A stretch of DNA of 64,000 nucleotides from positions 1 through 64,000 of the forward strand of contig DGBP01000060.1 in assembly GCA_002384855.1 (NCBI GenBank). Direction: 5' to 3'. Source of the DNA: Nocardioidaceae bacterium UBA4001 (GTDB lineage: Bacteria > Actinomycetota > Actinomycetes > Propionibacteriales > Nocardioidaceae). Below, one piece after another: positions 42,002 through 50,305 of the stretch (position 1 is its first letter; every line of letters starts with the position of its first letter). Both the position numbers and the translations under genes were made by a program. Under the pieces are notes generated by a model that was given only the letters and a program-made list of their open reading frames with translations, did not search any database and had not been told where the DNA came from.

Positions 42002-42826
42002 ATGCAGAGCAGCAACCCCGTCTTCGCGCGGTCCGAGGGCTTCAACGGCCGCCGGGTCAGCCAGAGCGGGGTCACGTACCCCGACTACAACGCGCCCGCC
42101 CCGTCGCCGCACGGCTTCGGCGAGCAGCAGGCGCCCGAGCACTACGCGCCTGCCCGGCCGCAGGCCCCCATGACGATCGACTCGGTCGTCCAGAAGACCG
42201 GTATCACGCTGGGCCTGGTCGTCCTGACCGCAGCCCTGACCTGGGTGTTCCTGCCCGAGCAGCTGCTGGGCATGGCCTGGATGGGTGGTGCGTTCGCCGG
42301 CCTCGGCCTTGCGCTGGTGATCTCCTTCAAGAAGGTGATCAGCCCGGGGCTCGTCCTCGCCTACGCTGCGGTCGAAGGGCTCTTCGTCGGTGCGATGAGC
42401 AAGACCTTCGAGTCCATGTGGGACGGCGTGGTCGTCGGCGCCGTCGTCGGTACCTTCGCCGCCGTGGCGGGCACCCTCGCCGCCTACAAGTTCTTCAACA
42501 TCCAGGTGTCCCCGAAGTTCCGCAAGTGGGTCGTCGCGGCGATGTTCGGCTTCGTCGCCGTCGTGCTGCTCGACTTCGTGCTGAGCCTGTTCGGCTCCGC
42601 GATCGGCTTCAACGGCTTCGGCCCGCTCGGCCTGATCATGAGCGTGATCGGCCTGGGCCTCGGTGTGCTGATGCTGATCCTCGACTTCGACTTCGTCGAG
42701 CGCGGCATCGCCGCCCGCCTGCCGGAGCAGGAGTCGTGGCGTGCGGCCTTCGGCCTGACCGTCACGATCATCTGGATCTACATCGAGATGCTGCGGATCC
42801 TCGCGATCCTGCGCGGCCAGGACTGA
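42002..42826 (+). CDS. Bax inhibitor-1/YccA family membrane protein
   Basis: The 274-residue protein has a soluble N terminus of about 60 residues (MQSSNPVFARSEGFNGRRVS start) and seven hydrophobic segments. Features of the actinobacterial Bax1-I-like family are MTIDSVVQKTGITLGLVVLT, AAVEGLFVGAMSKTFESMW and FGLTVTIIWIYIEMLRILAI. These proteins may leak calcium or protons or protect membrane proteins; the bacterial role is unclear. The ATG follows AAGGAGGAG. The gene ends at a strong hairpin shared with the convergent SGNH gene. Confidence 0.92.
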   Translation: MQSSNPVFARSEGFNGRRVSQSGVTYPDYNAPAPSPHGFGEQQAPEHYAPARPQAPMTIDSVVQKTGITLGLVVLTAALTWVFLPEQLLGMAWMGGAFAGLGLALVISFKKVISPGLVLAYAAVEGLFVGAMSKTFESMWDGVVVGAVVGTFAAVAGTLAAYKFFNIQVSPKFRKWVVAAMFGFVAVVLLDFVLSLFGSAIGFNGFGPLGLIMSVIGLGLGVLMLILDFDFVERGIAARLPEQESWRAAFGLTVTIIWIYIEMLRILAILRGQD

Positions 42827-42848
42827 CTCTCCGGCACACCAGCGTCGC

Positions 42849-42903
42849 AAGTGGGCAGCTGTCGCAGATCTGAACGATGTGGATCTGCAACAGCTGCCCA
42901 CTT
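42849..42903. terminator. bidirectional terminator between convergent genes
   Basis: Arms AAGTGGGCAGCTGT (42849-42862) and ACAGCTGCCCACTT (42890-42903) pair perfectly, with an inner stem GCAGATC/GATCTGC (42864-42870, 42882-42888). It lies between the ends of the Bax-inhibitor-like gene (plus) and the SGNH hydrolase gene (minus), so it can terminate both. Confidence 0.88.
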
Positions 42904-42920
42904 CGCGTCGTCGGGCGTCC

Positions 42921-43934
42921 TCAGGTGTCCTCGGCCTCGCCCTCCGGGGTCTGCGCCTCGGTCTGGGGCAGCCGCCGCCGGTGCCGCAGGAGCACCCAGC
43001 GACCGCGGTAGCCGCGGCTGGACCCGCCGACCTCGGTGGCGTCGATCTCGGTGCCGGGGGTGCGCGCCGCCTCGACCGCTGCGTAGGAGATGGGCATGAC
43101 GCCCTCGCCGCGGAACGCCTCGGGCTCGAGGTCCTCGGTGGGTACGACGCCCACGGCGGCGAGCACCGAGGGCAGGAGCACCGAGGCCATGCTGGCGTAG
43201 CCGGCCGCCGAGGGGTGGAACCGGTCCGAGCCGAACATCTCGGTCGGGGCAGCGCTGAACTCCGGCCCCAGGACGGAGCCGAGCGACACGGTCCGGCCGC
43301 CCGCCTCGACCACGGCGATCGCCTGGCCGGCCGCGAGCCGGCGGCTCCACGCCCGGGCGACCTGGCGCAGCGGCGGCGCGATCGGCTCGACCGTCCCGAG
43401 GTCCGGGCAGGTGCCGACGACGACCTCCACGCCCGCCTCGCGCAGCCGGCGCACGGCGTGCTCGAGCAGGCGCACCGACTCCGACGGCAGCACCCGGTGC
43501 GTGACGTCGTTGGCGCCCACGAGGATCACCGCGACGTGCGGCTGCGCCGGCAGGGCGAGGTCGACCTGCGCATCGAGGTCCCGGGACCGTGCTCCCACGA
43601 CGGCGACCGAGCGCAGGGACACCCGGCGGTCGGTCGCGTCGGCGAGACCCGAGGCGAGCAGGGCCCCGGGTGTCTGCTCGACCTCCTCGACGCCGTACCC
43701 GACAGCGCTGGAGTCGCCGAGCAGGGCAAGCCGCAGGGACGGCCCGGGCCGGCCCGTGCCGTACCGGCCGGAGGCGTCGGGCGTGGGGTCCTCCCGCGGC
43801 GTGCCGATGGTGCGCCGGGCCAGCTTCGCCTCTGCGCTGAGGATCCCGACGAGCGAGGCGCCGAGCAGCGAGACGCCGCCACCGCCGTAGGCAGCCGCGG
43901 CGGCGAGCTTGCGTGCAGCCGCTGCCTTCCCCAC
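42921..43934 (-). CDS. SGNH/GDSL hydrolase family protein
   Basis: The 337-residue protein has an N-terminal hydrophobic segment (GGGGVSLLGASLVGILSAEA, about 18-37) and then a SGNH hydrolase domain. The domain has block I LALLGDSSAVGYG (Ser nucleophile), block III VILVGANDVTHRV and block V GSDRFHPSAAGYASM (catalytic Asp-His). It is probably an envelope esterase or lipase of unknown substrate. A C-terminal tail of about 70 residues is charged. It is divergent from the cystathionine beta-synthase gene. Confidence 0.88.
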   Translation of the reverse strand: MGKAAAARKLAAAAAYGGGGVSLLGASLVGILSAEAKLARRTIGTPREDPTPDASGRYGTGRPGPSLRLALLGDSSAVGYGVEEVEQTPGALLASGLADATDRRVSLRSVAVVGARSRDLDAQVDLALPAQPHVAVILVGANDVTHRVLPSESVRLLEHAVRRLREAGVEVVVGTCPDLGTVEPIAPPLRQVARAWSRRLAAGQAIAVVEAGGRTVSLGSVLGPEFSAAPTEMFGSDRFHPSAAGYASMASVLLPSVLAAVGVVPTEDLEPEAFRGEGVMPISYAAVEAARTPGTEIDATEVGGSSRGYRGRWVLLRHRRRLPQTEAQTPEGEAEDT

Positions 43935-43969
43935 GTCGCCATGCTAATGAACGGCCCTAGACTGGCCGC

Positions 43970-45358
43970 GTGCACTACGTGAACTCGCTCCTCGACCTGG
44001 TCGGCAACACCCCGCTCGTGCGTCTCAACCGGGTCATGGACGACCTGTCCGGCAAGGCCCCGGTCGTGCTGGCCAAGGTGGAGTACCTCAACCCCGGCGG
44101 CTCGGTGAAGGACCGCATCGCGCTGCGGATGATCGAGGCCGCCGAGGCAGACGGCACCCTGAAGCCGGGCGGCACCCTGGTCGAGCCGACGTCGGGCAAC
44201 ACCGGCGTCGGGCTGGCGATGGTCGCGCAGGCGAAGGGCTACAAGTGCGTCTTCGTCTGCCCCGACAAGGTCAGCGAGGACAAGCGCAACGTGCTCAAGG
44301 CGTACGGCGCCGAGGTGGTCGTCTGCCCCACGGCCGTCGCCCCGGAGCACCCGGACTCCTACTACAACGTCTCCGACCGGCTGGTCCGCGAGATCGACGG
44401 CGCGGTCAAGCTCGACCAGTACTCCAACCCGAACAACCCGCGCTCCCACTACGAGACGACCGGCCCGGAGATCTGGGAGCAGACCGACGGCCGGGTCACG
44501 CACTTCGTGTGCGGCATGGGCACCGGCGGCACGATCAGCGGAGTCGGGAAGTACCTGAAGGAGCAGAACCCCGACGTCCAGGTCGTCGGCGCCGACCCTG
44601 CGGGCTCGGTGTACTCCGGCGGCACGGGCCGGCCCTACCTCGTCGAGGGGGTCGGCGAGGACTTCTGGCCCGACACCTACGACGCGTCCGTGGCCGACCG
44701 GGTGATCGAGGTGTCCGACGCCGACTCGTTCGCGATGACCCGACGGCTGGCCCGGGAGGACTCCCTCCTGGTCGGTGGCTCCTCGGGGATGGCTGCCTTC
44801 GCGGCGATCCAGCTCGCCCACGAGCTCAGCGCTGAGCCGGGCGGCGAGGACGCCGTGATCGTGGTGCTGCTGCCCGACTCGGGCCGCGGCTACCTCACGA
44901 AGGTGTTCAACGACGAGTGGCTCGGCCGCTACGGCTTCCTGCCGCCCTCGGGCACCCAGACGGTGGGCGAGGTGCTGCGCGGCAAGCACGCGTCCCTGCC
45001 GGACCTCGTGCACACGCACCCCAACGAGACGATCGCCGAGGCCGTGCAGATCCTCCAGGAGTACGGCGTCTCGCAGATGCCCGTCGTGCGGGCGGAGCCG
45101 CCGATCGTGGCCGCGGAGGTGGCCGGGTCGGTGTCCGAGCGGGCGCTGCTGGACCTGCTCTACGCCGGCAAGGCGACGCTGTCGGACCCCGTCGAGCAGC
45201 ACATGCTGGAGCCGCTGCCCTCGATCGGGTCCAACGAGCCGGTCGAAGACGCGGTCCGCGCTCTCGAGTCCGCGGACGCGCTGCTGGTGCAGGAGGACGG
45301 CAAGCCGATCGGCGTCGTCACGAGACAGGACCTGCTCACCTACATCGCCCGCCGCTGA
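43970..45358 (+). CDS. cbs: cystathionine beta-synthase
   Basis: The 462-residue PLP enzyme has the lysine motif LNPGGSVKDRIALRMIE, the substrate loop VEPTSGNTGVGLAMVA and the phosphate loop GMGTGGTISGVGKYL. Two C-terminal CBS motifs (about 340-460, VQILQEYGVSQMPVV and ALLVQEDGKPIGVVT) are present, giving the full actinobacterial Cbs layout. It condenses serine and homocysteine to cystathionine. The GTG lies 6 nt after TAGACT (43958-43963), suggesting a leaderless mRNA. Cystathionine gamma-synthase is 6 kb downstream, so forward and reverse transsulfuration genes are close together. Confidence 0.93.
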   Translation: MHYVNSLLDLVGNTPLVRLNRVMDDLSGKAPVVLAKVEYLNPGGSVKDRIALRMIEAAEADGTLKPGGTLVEPTSGNTGVGLAMVAQAKGYKCVFVCPDKVSEDKRNVLKAYGAEVVVCPTAVAPEHPDSYYNVSDRLVREIDGAVKLDQYSNPNNPRSHYETTGPEIWEQTDGRVTHFVCGMGTGGTISGVGKYLKEQNPDVQVVGADPAGSVYSGGTGRPYLVEGVGEDFWPDTYDASVADRVIEVSDADSFAMTRRLAREDSLLVGGSSGMAAFAAIQLAHELSAEPGGEDAVIVVLLPDSGRGYLTKVFNDEWLGRYGFLPPSGTQTVGEVLRGKHASLPDLVHTHPNETIAEAVQILQEYGVSQMPVVRAEPPIVAAEVAGSVSERALLDLLYAGKATLSDPVEQHMLEPLPSIGSNEPVEDAVRALESADALLVQEDGKPIGVVTRQDLLTYIARR

Positions 45359-45359
45359 C

Positions 45360-46250
45360 TCAGCGCAGCCGGAGCGCCATGTCCTCCCGCGGGGCGGCCA
45401 CCGCGCCGGGGTGCAGGATCGCGGCCAGTGCCTCGACCCCGTCGACCAGCCGCGGCCCCGGCCGGGCGAAGGAGGCGTTCGCGTCGACCGCCCACAGCTG
45501 CGCGCCGTCCGGCAGGTGACCCGCCTCGGCCAGCACCTCGGCGAGCGCGGCGGACCGCGCCAGGTCGAAGCCGCAGGGGGCGGCGACCACGACCTCCGGT
45601 CGGGCCGCCCGGACCTGGTCCCAGCCCACGCGGAAGGACTTCTCGCCGGGCGTCCCCAGCACGTTCCGGCCGCCGGCGAGACCCACCATCTCGGGGACCC
45701 AGTGGCCCGGTGCGAAGGCCGGGTCGGTCCACTCCAGCACGAGGGTGCGCGGCGCGTGACGCCCCGCGACCCGTCGTACGACCTCGCCCAGCCGTGCTCG
45801 CAGCGACGCCACCAGCGCCTCGGCCTCCGCCTCGCGGGAGGTGGCCTTGCCGAGCGTCCCGACCGACGCCAGCACCTCCTCGAGCGTGTGCGGGTCGATG
45901 GTCAGCACCTCCGCGGTGCAGCCGAGGTGGGCGAGCGCGTCGTCGACCACGGAGACGTCGACCGCGCACACCGCGCACAGGTCCTGGGTCACCACCAGGT
46001 CGGCGTCGAGACCGGAGAGCGCGCCCTCGTCGAGGTGGTACAGGTCCTCGCCCGCCTCCATCGCCCGCGCCACGAACGCGTCGATCTCGGCGGACGCGAG
46101 TCCCTCGGGCATGGCGCTGGTCGACACGATCGTCCGGCTCCGCGCCTCGGCGGGGTGGTCGCACTCGAAGGTGACCCCGACGACGTCGGCCTCGGCACCG
46201 AGGTCGAACAGGATCTCGGTCGTGGACGGCAGCAGCGAGACGATGCGCAT
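45360..46250 (-). CDS. cobalamin-binding protein, BtuF-like, without signal peptide
   Basis: The 296-residue protein belongs to the class III periplasmic binding fold: MRIVSLLPSTTEILFDLGAE, VVGVTFECDHPAEA, VTQDLCAVCAVDVSVVDDAL and VLVLEW-type strands with DPAFAPGHWVPEMVGLAGG. It resembles solitary BtuF-like proteins that lack an export signal; none is seen here, so it may be cytoplasmic. ATG 46250 matches the family start. Its end is 2 nt from the end of cbs (convergent). No transporter genes adjoin it. Confidence 0.85.
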   Translation of the reverse strand: MRIVSLLPSTTEILFDLGAEADVVGVTFECDHPAEARSRTIVSTSAMPEGLASAEIDAFVARAMEAGEDLYHLDEGALSGLDADLVVTQDLCAVCAVDVSVVDDALAHLGCTAEVLTIDPHTLEEVLASVGTLGKATSREAEAEALVASLRARLGEVVRRVAGRHAPRTLVLEWTDPAFAPGHWVPEMVGLAGGRNVLGTPGEKSFRVGWDQVRAARPEVVVAAPCGFDLARSAALAEVLAEAGHLPDGAQLWAVDANASFARPGPRLVDGVEALAAILHPGAVAAPREDMALRLR

Positions 46251-46292
46251 GGGCCGAGTCTGCCAGCCCACGGCGACAACTAGGGTTGCCGC

Positions 46293-47075
46293 GTGGACGA
46301 CCCGTCGCTGTTGACCTTCGTGCTGCTCGCGCTCGCGGGTCTGCTCGCCGGGTGGATCGACGCGGTCGTCGGTGGCGGCGGGCTGATCCAGCTCCCCGCC
46401 CTGCTCGTCGGCCTCCCGGGCGCCTCGCCGGTGCAGGTGCTGGCGACCAACAAGATCGCCTCGGTGATGGGTACGTCGGCCAGCTCGCTGACCTACTACC
46501 GCCAGGTGGGTCCGGACCCGCGGACGTTCGTGCCGCTGATGCTGCTCGCCTTCGCCGGCTCGGTCGGGGGCGCAGTCCTGGCCTCACACATCCCCAAGGA
46601 GGCCTTCGACCCGATAGTCCTGGTCGCGCTCGTGCTCGTGGGTGCCTACGTGCTGCTCAAGCCGTCGATCGGTCTGCTGACCAGCCTCCGGTTCTCGGGG
46701 CACCGGCACACCCTGGCGGCGATGGCGGCGGGCGCGGTGATCGGCTTCTACGACGGTGCGCTCGGCCCGGGCACCGGCTCGTTCTTCGTGTTCACGCTCG
46801 TAGGGCTGCTCGGCTACAGCTTCCTGGAGGCGTCGGCGAAGGCCCGGATGGCCAACTGGGCCACGAACGTCGGCGCCCTGGTCGTGTTCATCCCCCAGGG
46901 CGCGGTGCTGTGGAAGGTCGGGCTCGTCATGGGCGCCTGCAACCTCCTCGGCGGCTACCTCGGCGCGAGGACCGCGGTGGCGAAGGGGGCCGGCTTCGTG
47001 CGCGCGCTCTTCGTCGTGGTGGTCGGCGCGTTCGTGGTCAAGATCGGCTCCGACGTCGTCGGCGCGCTCTGGTGA
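46293..47075 (+). CDS. sulfite/organosulfonate exporter TauE/SafE family protein
   Basis: The 260-residue membrane protein has about eight helices and the TauE repeats AGLLAGWIDAVVGGGGLIQL, LVGLPGASPVQVLATNKIAS and GAVIGFYDGALGPGTGSFFV. The family exports sulfite, sulfoacetate or related anions. GTG 46293 is 6 nt after TAGGGT (46281-46286) without a Shine-Dalgarno, suggesting a leaderless start. It is divergent from the BtuF-like gene and overlaps the YigZ-type gene by 4 nt. Sulfur-related neighbours fit a sulfur role, but the substrate is not shown. Confidence 0.9.
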   Translation: MDDPSLLTFVLLALAGLLAGWIDAVVGGGGLIQLPALLVGLPGASPVQVLATNKIASVMGTSASSLTYYRQVGPDPRTFVPLMLLAFAGSVGGAVLASHIPKEAFDPIVLVALVLVGAYVLLKPSIGLLTSLRFSGHRHTLAAMAAGAVIGFYDGALGPGTGSFFVFTLVGLLGYSFLEASAKARMANWATNVGALVVFIPQGAVLWKVGLVMGACNLLGGYLGARTAVAKGAGFVRALFVVVVGAFVVKIGSDVVGALW

Positions 47076-47713
47076 GCACCCCGGCGTCGTACCTCACCGT
47101 CGCCGGGCCGGCCGAGGTGGAGGTCGAGGTCAGGCGCTCGCGGTTCCTGTGCCGGGTCGAGCGGGTCCCGTCGGAGGAGGCGGCGCGCGCGGTCGTGGAG
47201 GAGGAGCGGCGGCGGCACTGGGACGCCCGGCACCACTGCTCGGCGTTCGTGCTCGGGCCGGGCGGCGAGGTCCAACGGTCCAGCGACGACGGTGAGCCGT
47301 CCGGGACGGCCGGCGCCCCGATGCTCGACGTGCTGCGTGGACGCGGCGTCAGCGACGTGGTGGCGGTGGTGACCCGGTGGTTCGGCGGCGTCCTGCTCGG
47401 AGCGGGCGGCCTGGTGCGGGCCTACTCCGACGCCGTCCGCGCGGGACTCGACGAGGCGGGTGTCCTCGAACGACGTCTGCTCCGGGAGTTCGACGTCGCG
47501 GTGCCGCACGCCGACGCGGGGCGGCTCGAGAACGGCCTGCGCTCCCGAGGCGTCGCGGTGCTCGGCGTGGAGTACGGCGCCCGGGTGCTGCTGCACGTCG
47601 CCGTACCCTCCGACGAGGCCACCCGCCTGCCCCTCCTGCTCGCGGAGCTGAGCGGCGGCGACCTCGAGCCGGTCCCGGCCGGCCAGGGCTGGGTCGACGT
47701 GGCGGCGGGCTGA
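47072..47713 (+). CDS. YigZ/IMPACT family protein
   Basis: The 213-residue protein has the UPF0029 (IMPACT) N-terminal domain: VEVEVRRSRFLCRVERVPSE, RRRHWDARHHCSAFVLGPGG, SSDDGEPSGTAGAPMLDVL and VVTRWFGGVLLGAGGLVRAY. A C-terminal DUF1949-like domain of about 75 residues follows. Family members are thought to act in translation or as regulators of eIF2-kinase-type pathways in eukaryotes; the bacterial function is unsettled. The GTG overlaps the TauE-type gene stop. Confidence 0.91.
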   Translation: MSTPASYLTVAGPAEVEVEVRRSRFLCRVERVPSEEAARAVVEEERRRHWDARHHCSAFVLGPGGEVQRSSDDGEPSGTAGAPMLDVLRGRGVSDVVAVVTRWFGGVLLGAGGLVRAYSDAVRAGLDEAGVLERRLLREFDVAVPHADAGRLENGLRSRGVAVLGVEYGARVLLHVAVPSDEATRLPLLLAELSGGDLEPVPAGQGWVDVAAG

Positions 47714-47727
47714 CCCGTCCCGCGCCC

Positions 47728-48363
47728 TCAGCGGTCGGTCTCGAGGGAGGCCCGCGTCGCCTCTATGACCGTCACGGCCCGCTCCCGGAGCTCGTCGAGG
47801 TCGACGGTGAGCCGGGCCCGGGCGCTCTCGAGCACCTCCCGCTCGAGGCGACGGGCGGTCGCGGCGCTGCGGTAGTCCTTCGCGTCGACCGCCGCCGTCT
47901 TCCCACGACGGATCGCTGCGAGCCGGTCGGAGGCGTTCGGGTCGTGGTCGGAGTCGCGCAGCATCCGGCGCAAGGCGTGGAACGCCGTACGCGCCTCCGC
48001 CGAGCCGTAGACCTCCATCACCGGGACGAGCGCGTGGAGCCGGTCGGCGACGTCCGCCACCTTCACGCCGACCTCGCTGACACCGATGTGCTCGTGGACG
48101 GTCGACTCGTACTCGCCCCGCTCCCGGTCCAGGGTGTCGATCGCTCCGAAGCTCCCGGGCCGGTCGATCGAGTCGACCAGCGAGCGGCAGGCGCCGACGA
48201 CGGCGAACAGACCCTCGGACCTGGTCGACCAGGTGCGCTCGTCGTGGGCCGTCTGCCGCTCGTGCCGCCGGTGGAGCACGCCGTTGCCCCAGGTGAGCGC
48301 GAGGGCGCCCACGGCGACGACGCCGGACGCGACGACCGAGGTGATTGCTACGGGATCGGGCAC
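47728..48363 (-). CDS. hypothetical membrane-anchored protein
   Basis: The 211-residue protein has an N-terminal hydrophobic segment (ITSVVASGVVAVGALALTWG, about 7-26) followed by a mostly helical, charged soluble region rich in Arg, Glu and Asp (about 30-211). The helices could form a coiled coil. The family is not known to me. It follows a smaller membrane gene (48373-48639) read in the same direction with 9 nt between them, so the two are probably an operon. Confidence 0.7.
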   Translation of the reverse strand: MPDPVAITSVVASGVVAVGALALTWGNGVLHRRHERQTAHDERTWSTRSEGLFAVVGACRSLVDSIDRPGSFGAIDTLDRERGEYESTVHEHIGVSEVGVKVADVADRLHALVPVMEVYGSAEARTAFHALRRMLRDSDHDPNASDRLAAIRRGKTAAVDAKDYRSAATARRLEREVLESARARLTVDLDELRERAVTVIEATRASLETDR

Positions 48364-48372
48364 GGCAGGACC

Positions 48373-48639
48373 TCAGACCAGGGTGGTGATCAGCAGGGCG
48401 AGCCAGGTGCCGATGAACACCACTCGCAGGAGGTTGATGCGGTCGGTCTCAGGCAGCGGGGTCAGGCGCACGACCGCCTCGAGAACGAACAGTCCGATCA
48501 GTGCCGCCCCTCGGAGGTGCTGCACCCAGTCGCCGGTCCGGCCGATCACGGCGGCGATCTCGCCGACCGCCGCGACGGCGGCGAAGACGAGGAAGAGCAC
48601 TCCGGTCCGGAGCCTGCGTTCAGGGGCTTCTTCGGTCAC
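48373..48639 (-). CDS. small membrane protein of unknown function
   Basis: The 88-residue protein starts at GTG 48639 and has three hydrophobic segments (LRTGVLFLVFAAVAAVGEIA, LRGAALIGLFVLEAVV and LLRVVFIGTWLALLITTLV). Upstream of 48639 the frame reads as low-complexity Pro/Gly, so I end the gene there. The family is not known to me. It sits upstream of the membrane-anchored hypothetical gene at 47728-48363. Confidence 0.6.
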   Translation of the reverse strand: MTEEAPERRLRTGVLFLVFAAVAAVGEIAAVIGRTGDWVQHLRGAALIGLFVLEAVVRLTPLPETDRINLLRVVFIGTWLALLITTLV

Positions 48640-48756
48640 GGGCCGCCAGCCTACGTCCGGTGGTGGCGAGGGCCGGATGGGGGGCGGTCCGGGCGGAGGA
48701 CCGGGTTTGGCCCGGCGCGCGGAAGTTGAGAGGCTGTCCGCAGAGCCCGATCGGCT

Positions 48757-48800
48757 CCCGGACGAGCGGTGCCGTACCCGGTGCACGACAAGACGGCGCC
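48757..48800 (+). promoter_or_regulatory. guanidine-III riboswitch (ykkC-III)
   Basis: The sequence contains the conserved CCGGACGAGC (48758-48767), GCCGTACCCGG (48771-48781), and CGACAAGACGGCGCC (48786-48800), in the order and spacing of the guanidine-III riboswitch pseudoknot. The Shine-Dalgarno AGAGGAGAGG starts right after it, so guanidine binding probably controls translation of the exporter start at 48814. The established partners are SMR-family guanidinium exporters, as here. Confidence 0.92.
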
Positions 48801-48813
48801 AGAGGAGAGGGAA

Positions 48814-49128
48814 GTGTCCTGGCTCGTGCTCGTCGTCTCCGGGGTCCTCGAGGCCGTCTGGGCGGTCGCCCTGTCCAAGTCGGAGGGCTTCACCCGGCCG
48901 GCCCCCTCGCTGACGTTCCTCGGGGCGTTGGCCCTCAGCATGGCCGGCCTCGCCTACGCGATGCGGCAGCTTCCCGTGGGCACGTCGTACGCCGTCTGGG
49001 TCGGAGTCGGAGCCACACTGACCGTGGCCTACGGCATGCTGTCCGGTAGCGAGCCCGTCTCGGTGGCCAAGGTGCTGCTGCTCGCCGGGATCGTGGTCTG
49101 CGTGGTGGGTCTCAAGCTGGTGCACTGA
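48814..49128 (+). CDS. gdx: SMR family guanidinium exporter (SugE/Gdx-like)
   Basis: The 104-residue protein has four transmembrane helices. The essential Glu (E13) is in VVSGVLEAVWAVALSKSEGF, the Gdx-type signature, and QLPVGTSYAVWVGVGATLT is conserved. It would export guanidinium in exchange for protons as an antiparallel dimer. GTG 48814 follows AGAGGAGAGG; an upstream frame from 48769 reads through the riboswitch and is not coding. The guanidine-III riboswitch directly upstream supports guanidinium rather than drug export. Confidence 0.93.
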   Translation: MSWLVLVVSGVLEAVWAVALSKSEGFTRPAPSLTFLGALALSMAGLAYAMRQLPVGTSYAVWVGVGATLTVAYGMLSGSEPVSVAKVLLLAGIVVCVVGLKLVH

Positions 49129-49578
49129 GAAGGGCAGGGGACCGCGATGTCGGCGACCGAGGTGAGGGCCGCCCCGTCGGAGCTGACCCGGTCCGACCTG
49201 GCCCGCGGCTGGCGTCGGGAGCCACCCGGTGGGCGTGGCTCTGGCTGCTGCCTCTGCCGTTCAGGCCCCCTTGCCTTCCTCCTGCTCGGTGGACCCACCC
49301 CGGGCCTGCCGAGGCCGGCCGACGAGAACCGCCGGCTGACCGGGGGATGGGCGTTCCTGCTGGCGGTCGTGCTCGGTGGGGTTGCTCGACCTCGAGAGGT
49401 GAGGTGCCTCCTGCCCTCGGCGAGCCCGCGGGTGCGCCGTGCAGATGAGCGCGATTCTCGTCGCGGAACAACCGACGTGCGGTGCAACGGGTCCCCGGGT
49501 GTCGGCGTCTTGGGTGCGCGCCCCACCGAGGGGTGCGGCCGACAAGGCCATCAGCACTCACCAGAAACGAGAACCGCC
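49129..49578. other. gene-free stretch before a secreted-protein gene
   Basis: No convincing gene is visible. The plus frame from ATG 49147 is continuous with the secreted protein downstream, but its composition (Arg/Gly/Pro-rich, with RRGTTDVRCNGSPG) is not protein-like, and the real signal peptide begins at 49579. A small hairpin, CGCCCCAC-CGAG-GGGTGCG, lies near 49520-49540. Confidence 0.4.
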
Positions 49579-50130
49579 ATGCGCAAGACCATCGCCGGTA
49601 CCGCCGCCGTCTCCGTCGCCGCCCTCGCCTTCGGGCCGGCGGCCCCCGCCGCCGCGGACAGCATCGGCCTGACCGACCCGCAGGACACCTTCCACGGCTC
49701 CGACCTCCGCGCCGTCCAGGTGAAGAACAACGACGGGGCCGTCGTGGTGATCACCAACCACACCAACCTCAGACGGGACTGGAGGAGCGGCTCCGCGGGG
49801 GCGGTCTACATCGACACCGACCGCGCGGACCACGGGCCGGAGTACGTGTTCGTCGGCGGCTTCTACGAGGGCACCGACTACCGGCTGCTCGAGACCGAGG
49901 GGTTCGGCCACAAGAAGTGGGGCGCCGCGGCCGAGGGGTACCACCAGATGAGCGTCGACTACGCCAAGGACCAGGTCCGGATGCGGATGTCGCGCGAGGC
50001 GCTCGACAACCCCGGCAAGGTGCGGGTCGCGGTCCGCGTCTCGGGAACCCGCAGCGACGGCAGCAGCGCCGGCCTCGTCGACTGGCTCCGTGAGCCGCAC
50101 AGCTTCACCCCCTGGGTGGCCAGGGGCTGA
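49579..50130 (+). CDS. secreted protein of unknown function
   Basis: The 183-residue protein has a Sec signal peptide (MRKTIAGTAAVSVAALAFGP, cleavage near AAAA-DSIG). The mature part is predicted to be mostly beta structure (VQVKNNDGAVVVITNHTNL, GPEYVFVGGFYEGTDYRLLE, QVRMRMSREALDNPGKVRVA). No Cys is present. I do not recognise a domain. The terminator-like hairpin after the gene supports a single-gene unit. Confidence 0.8.
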   Translation: MRKTIAGTAAVSVAALAFGPAAPAAADSIGLTDPQDTFHGSDLRAVQVKNNDGAVVVITNHTNLRRDWRSGSAGAVYIDTDRADHGPEYVFVGGFYEGTDYRLLETEGFGHKKWGAAAEGYHQMSVDYAKDQVRMRMSREALDNPGKVRVAVRVSGTRSDGSSAGLVDWLREPHSFTPWVARG

Positions 50131-50150
50131 GTCACCCCGGCTCCCGCCCA

Positions 50151-50182
50151 GCCCGGACCGTCGCTGATCGCGAGGTCCGGGC
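50151..50182 (+). terminator. hairpin after the secreted-protein gene
   Basis: Arms GCCCGGACC (50151-50159) and GGTCCGGGC (50174-50182) pair perfectly. A second, imperfect GC-rich hairpin follows around 50194-50225. Both lie between the secreted-protein gene and the convergent msrA gene. Confidence 0.7.
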
Positions 50183-50305
50183 CGGTTCGCGCGTGCGGCG
50201 ACGGCCCCGCCGCCGTCGCACGTGCAGGTGCGCGTTTGCTCACCTCGGGTGACGCGCTTGAGCCACAGCCAACGGCGGCGGCGGTGGCGGTGGCAAGTTC
50301 GACGG

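Noticed and set aside
49147..49578. N-terminal extension of the secreted-protein gene
   Set aside because: The frame is open, but composition is not protein-like and a complete signal peptide starts at 49579.
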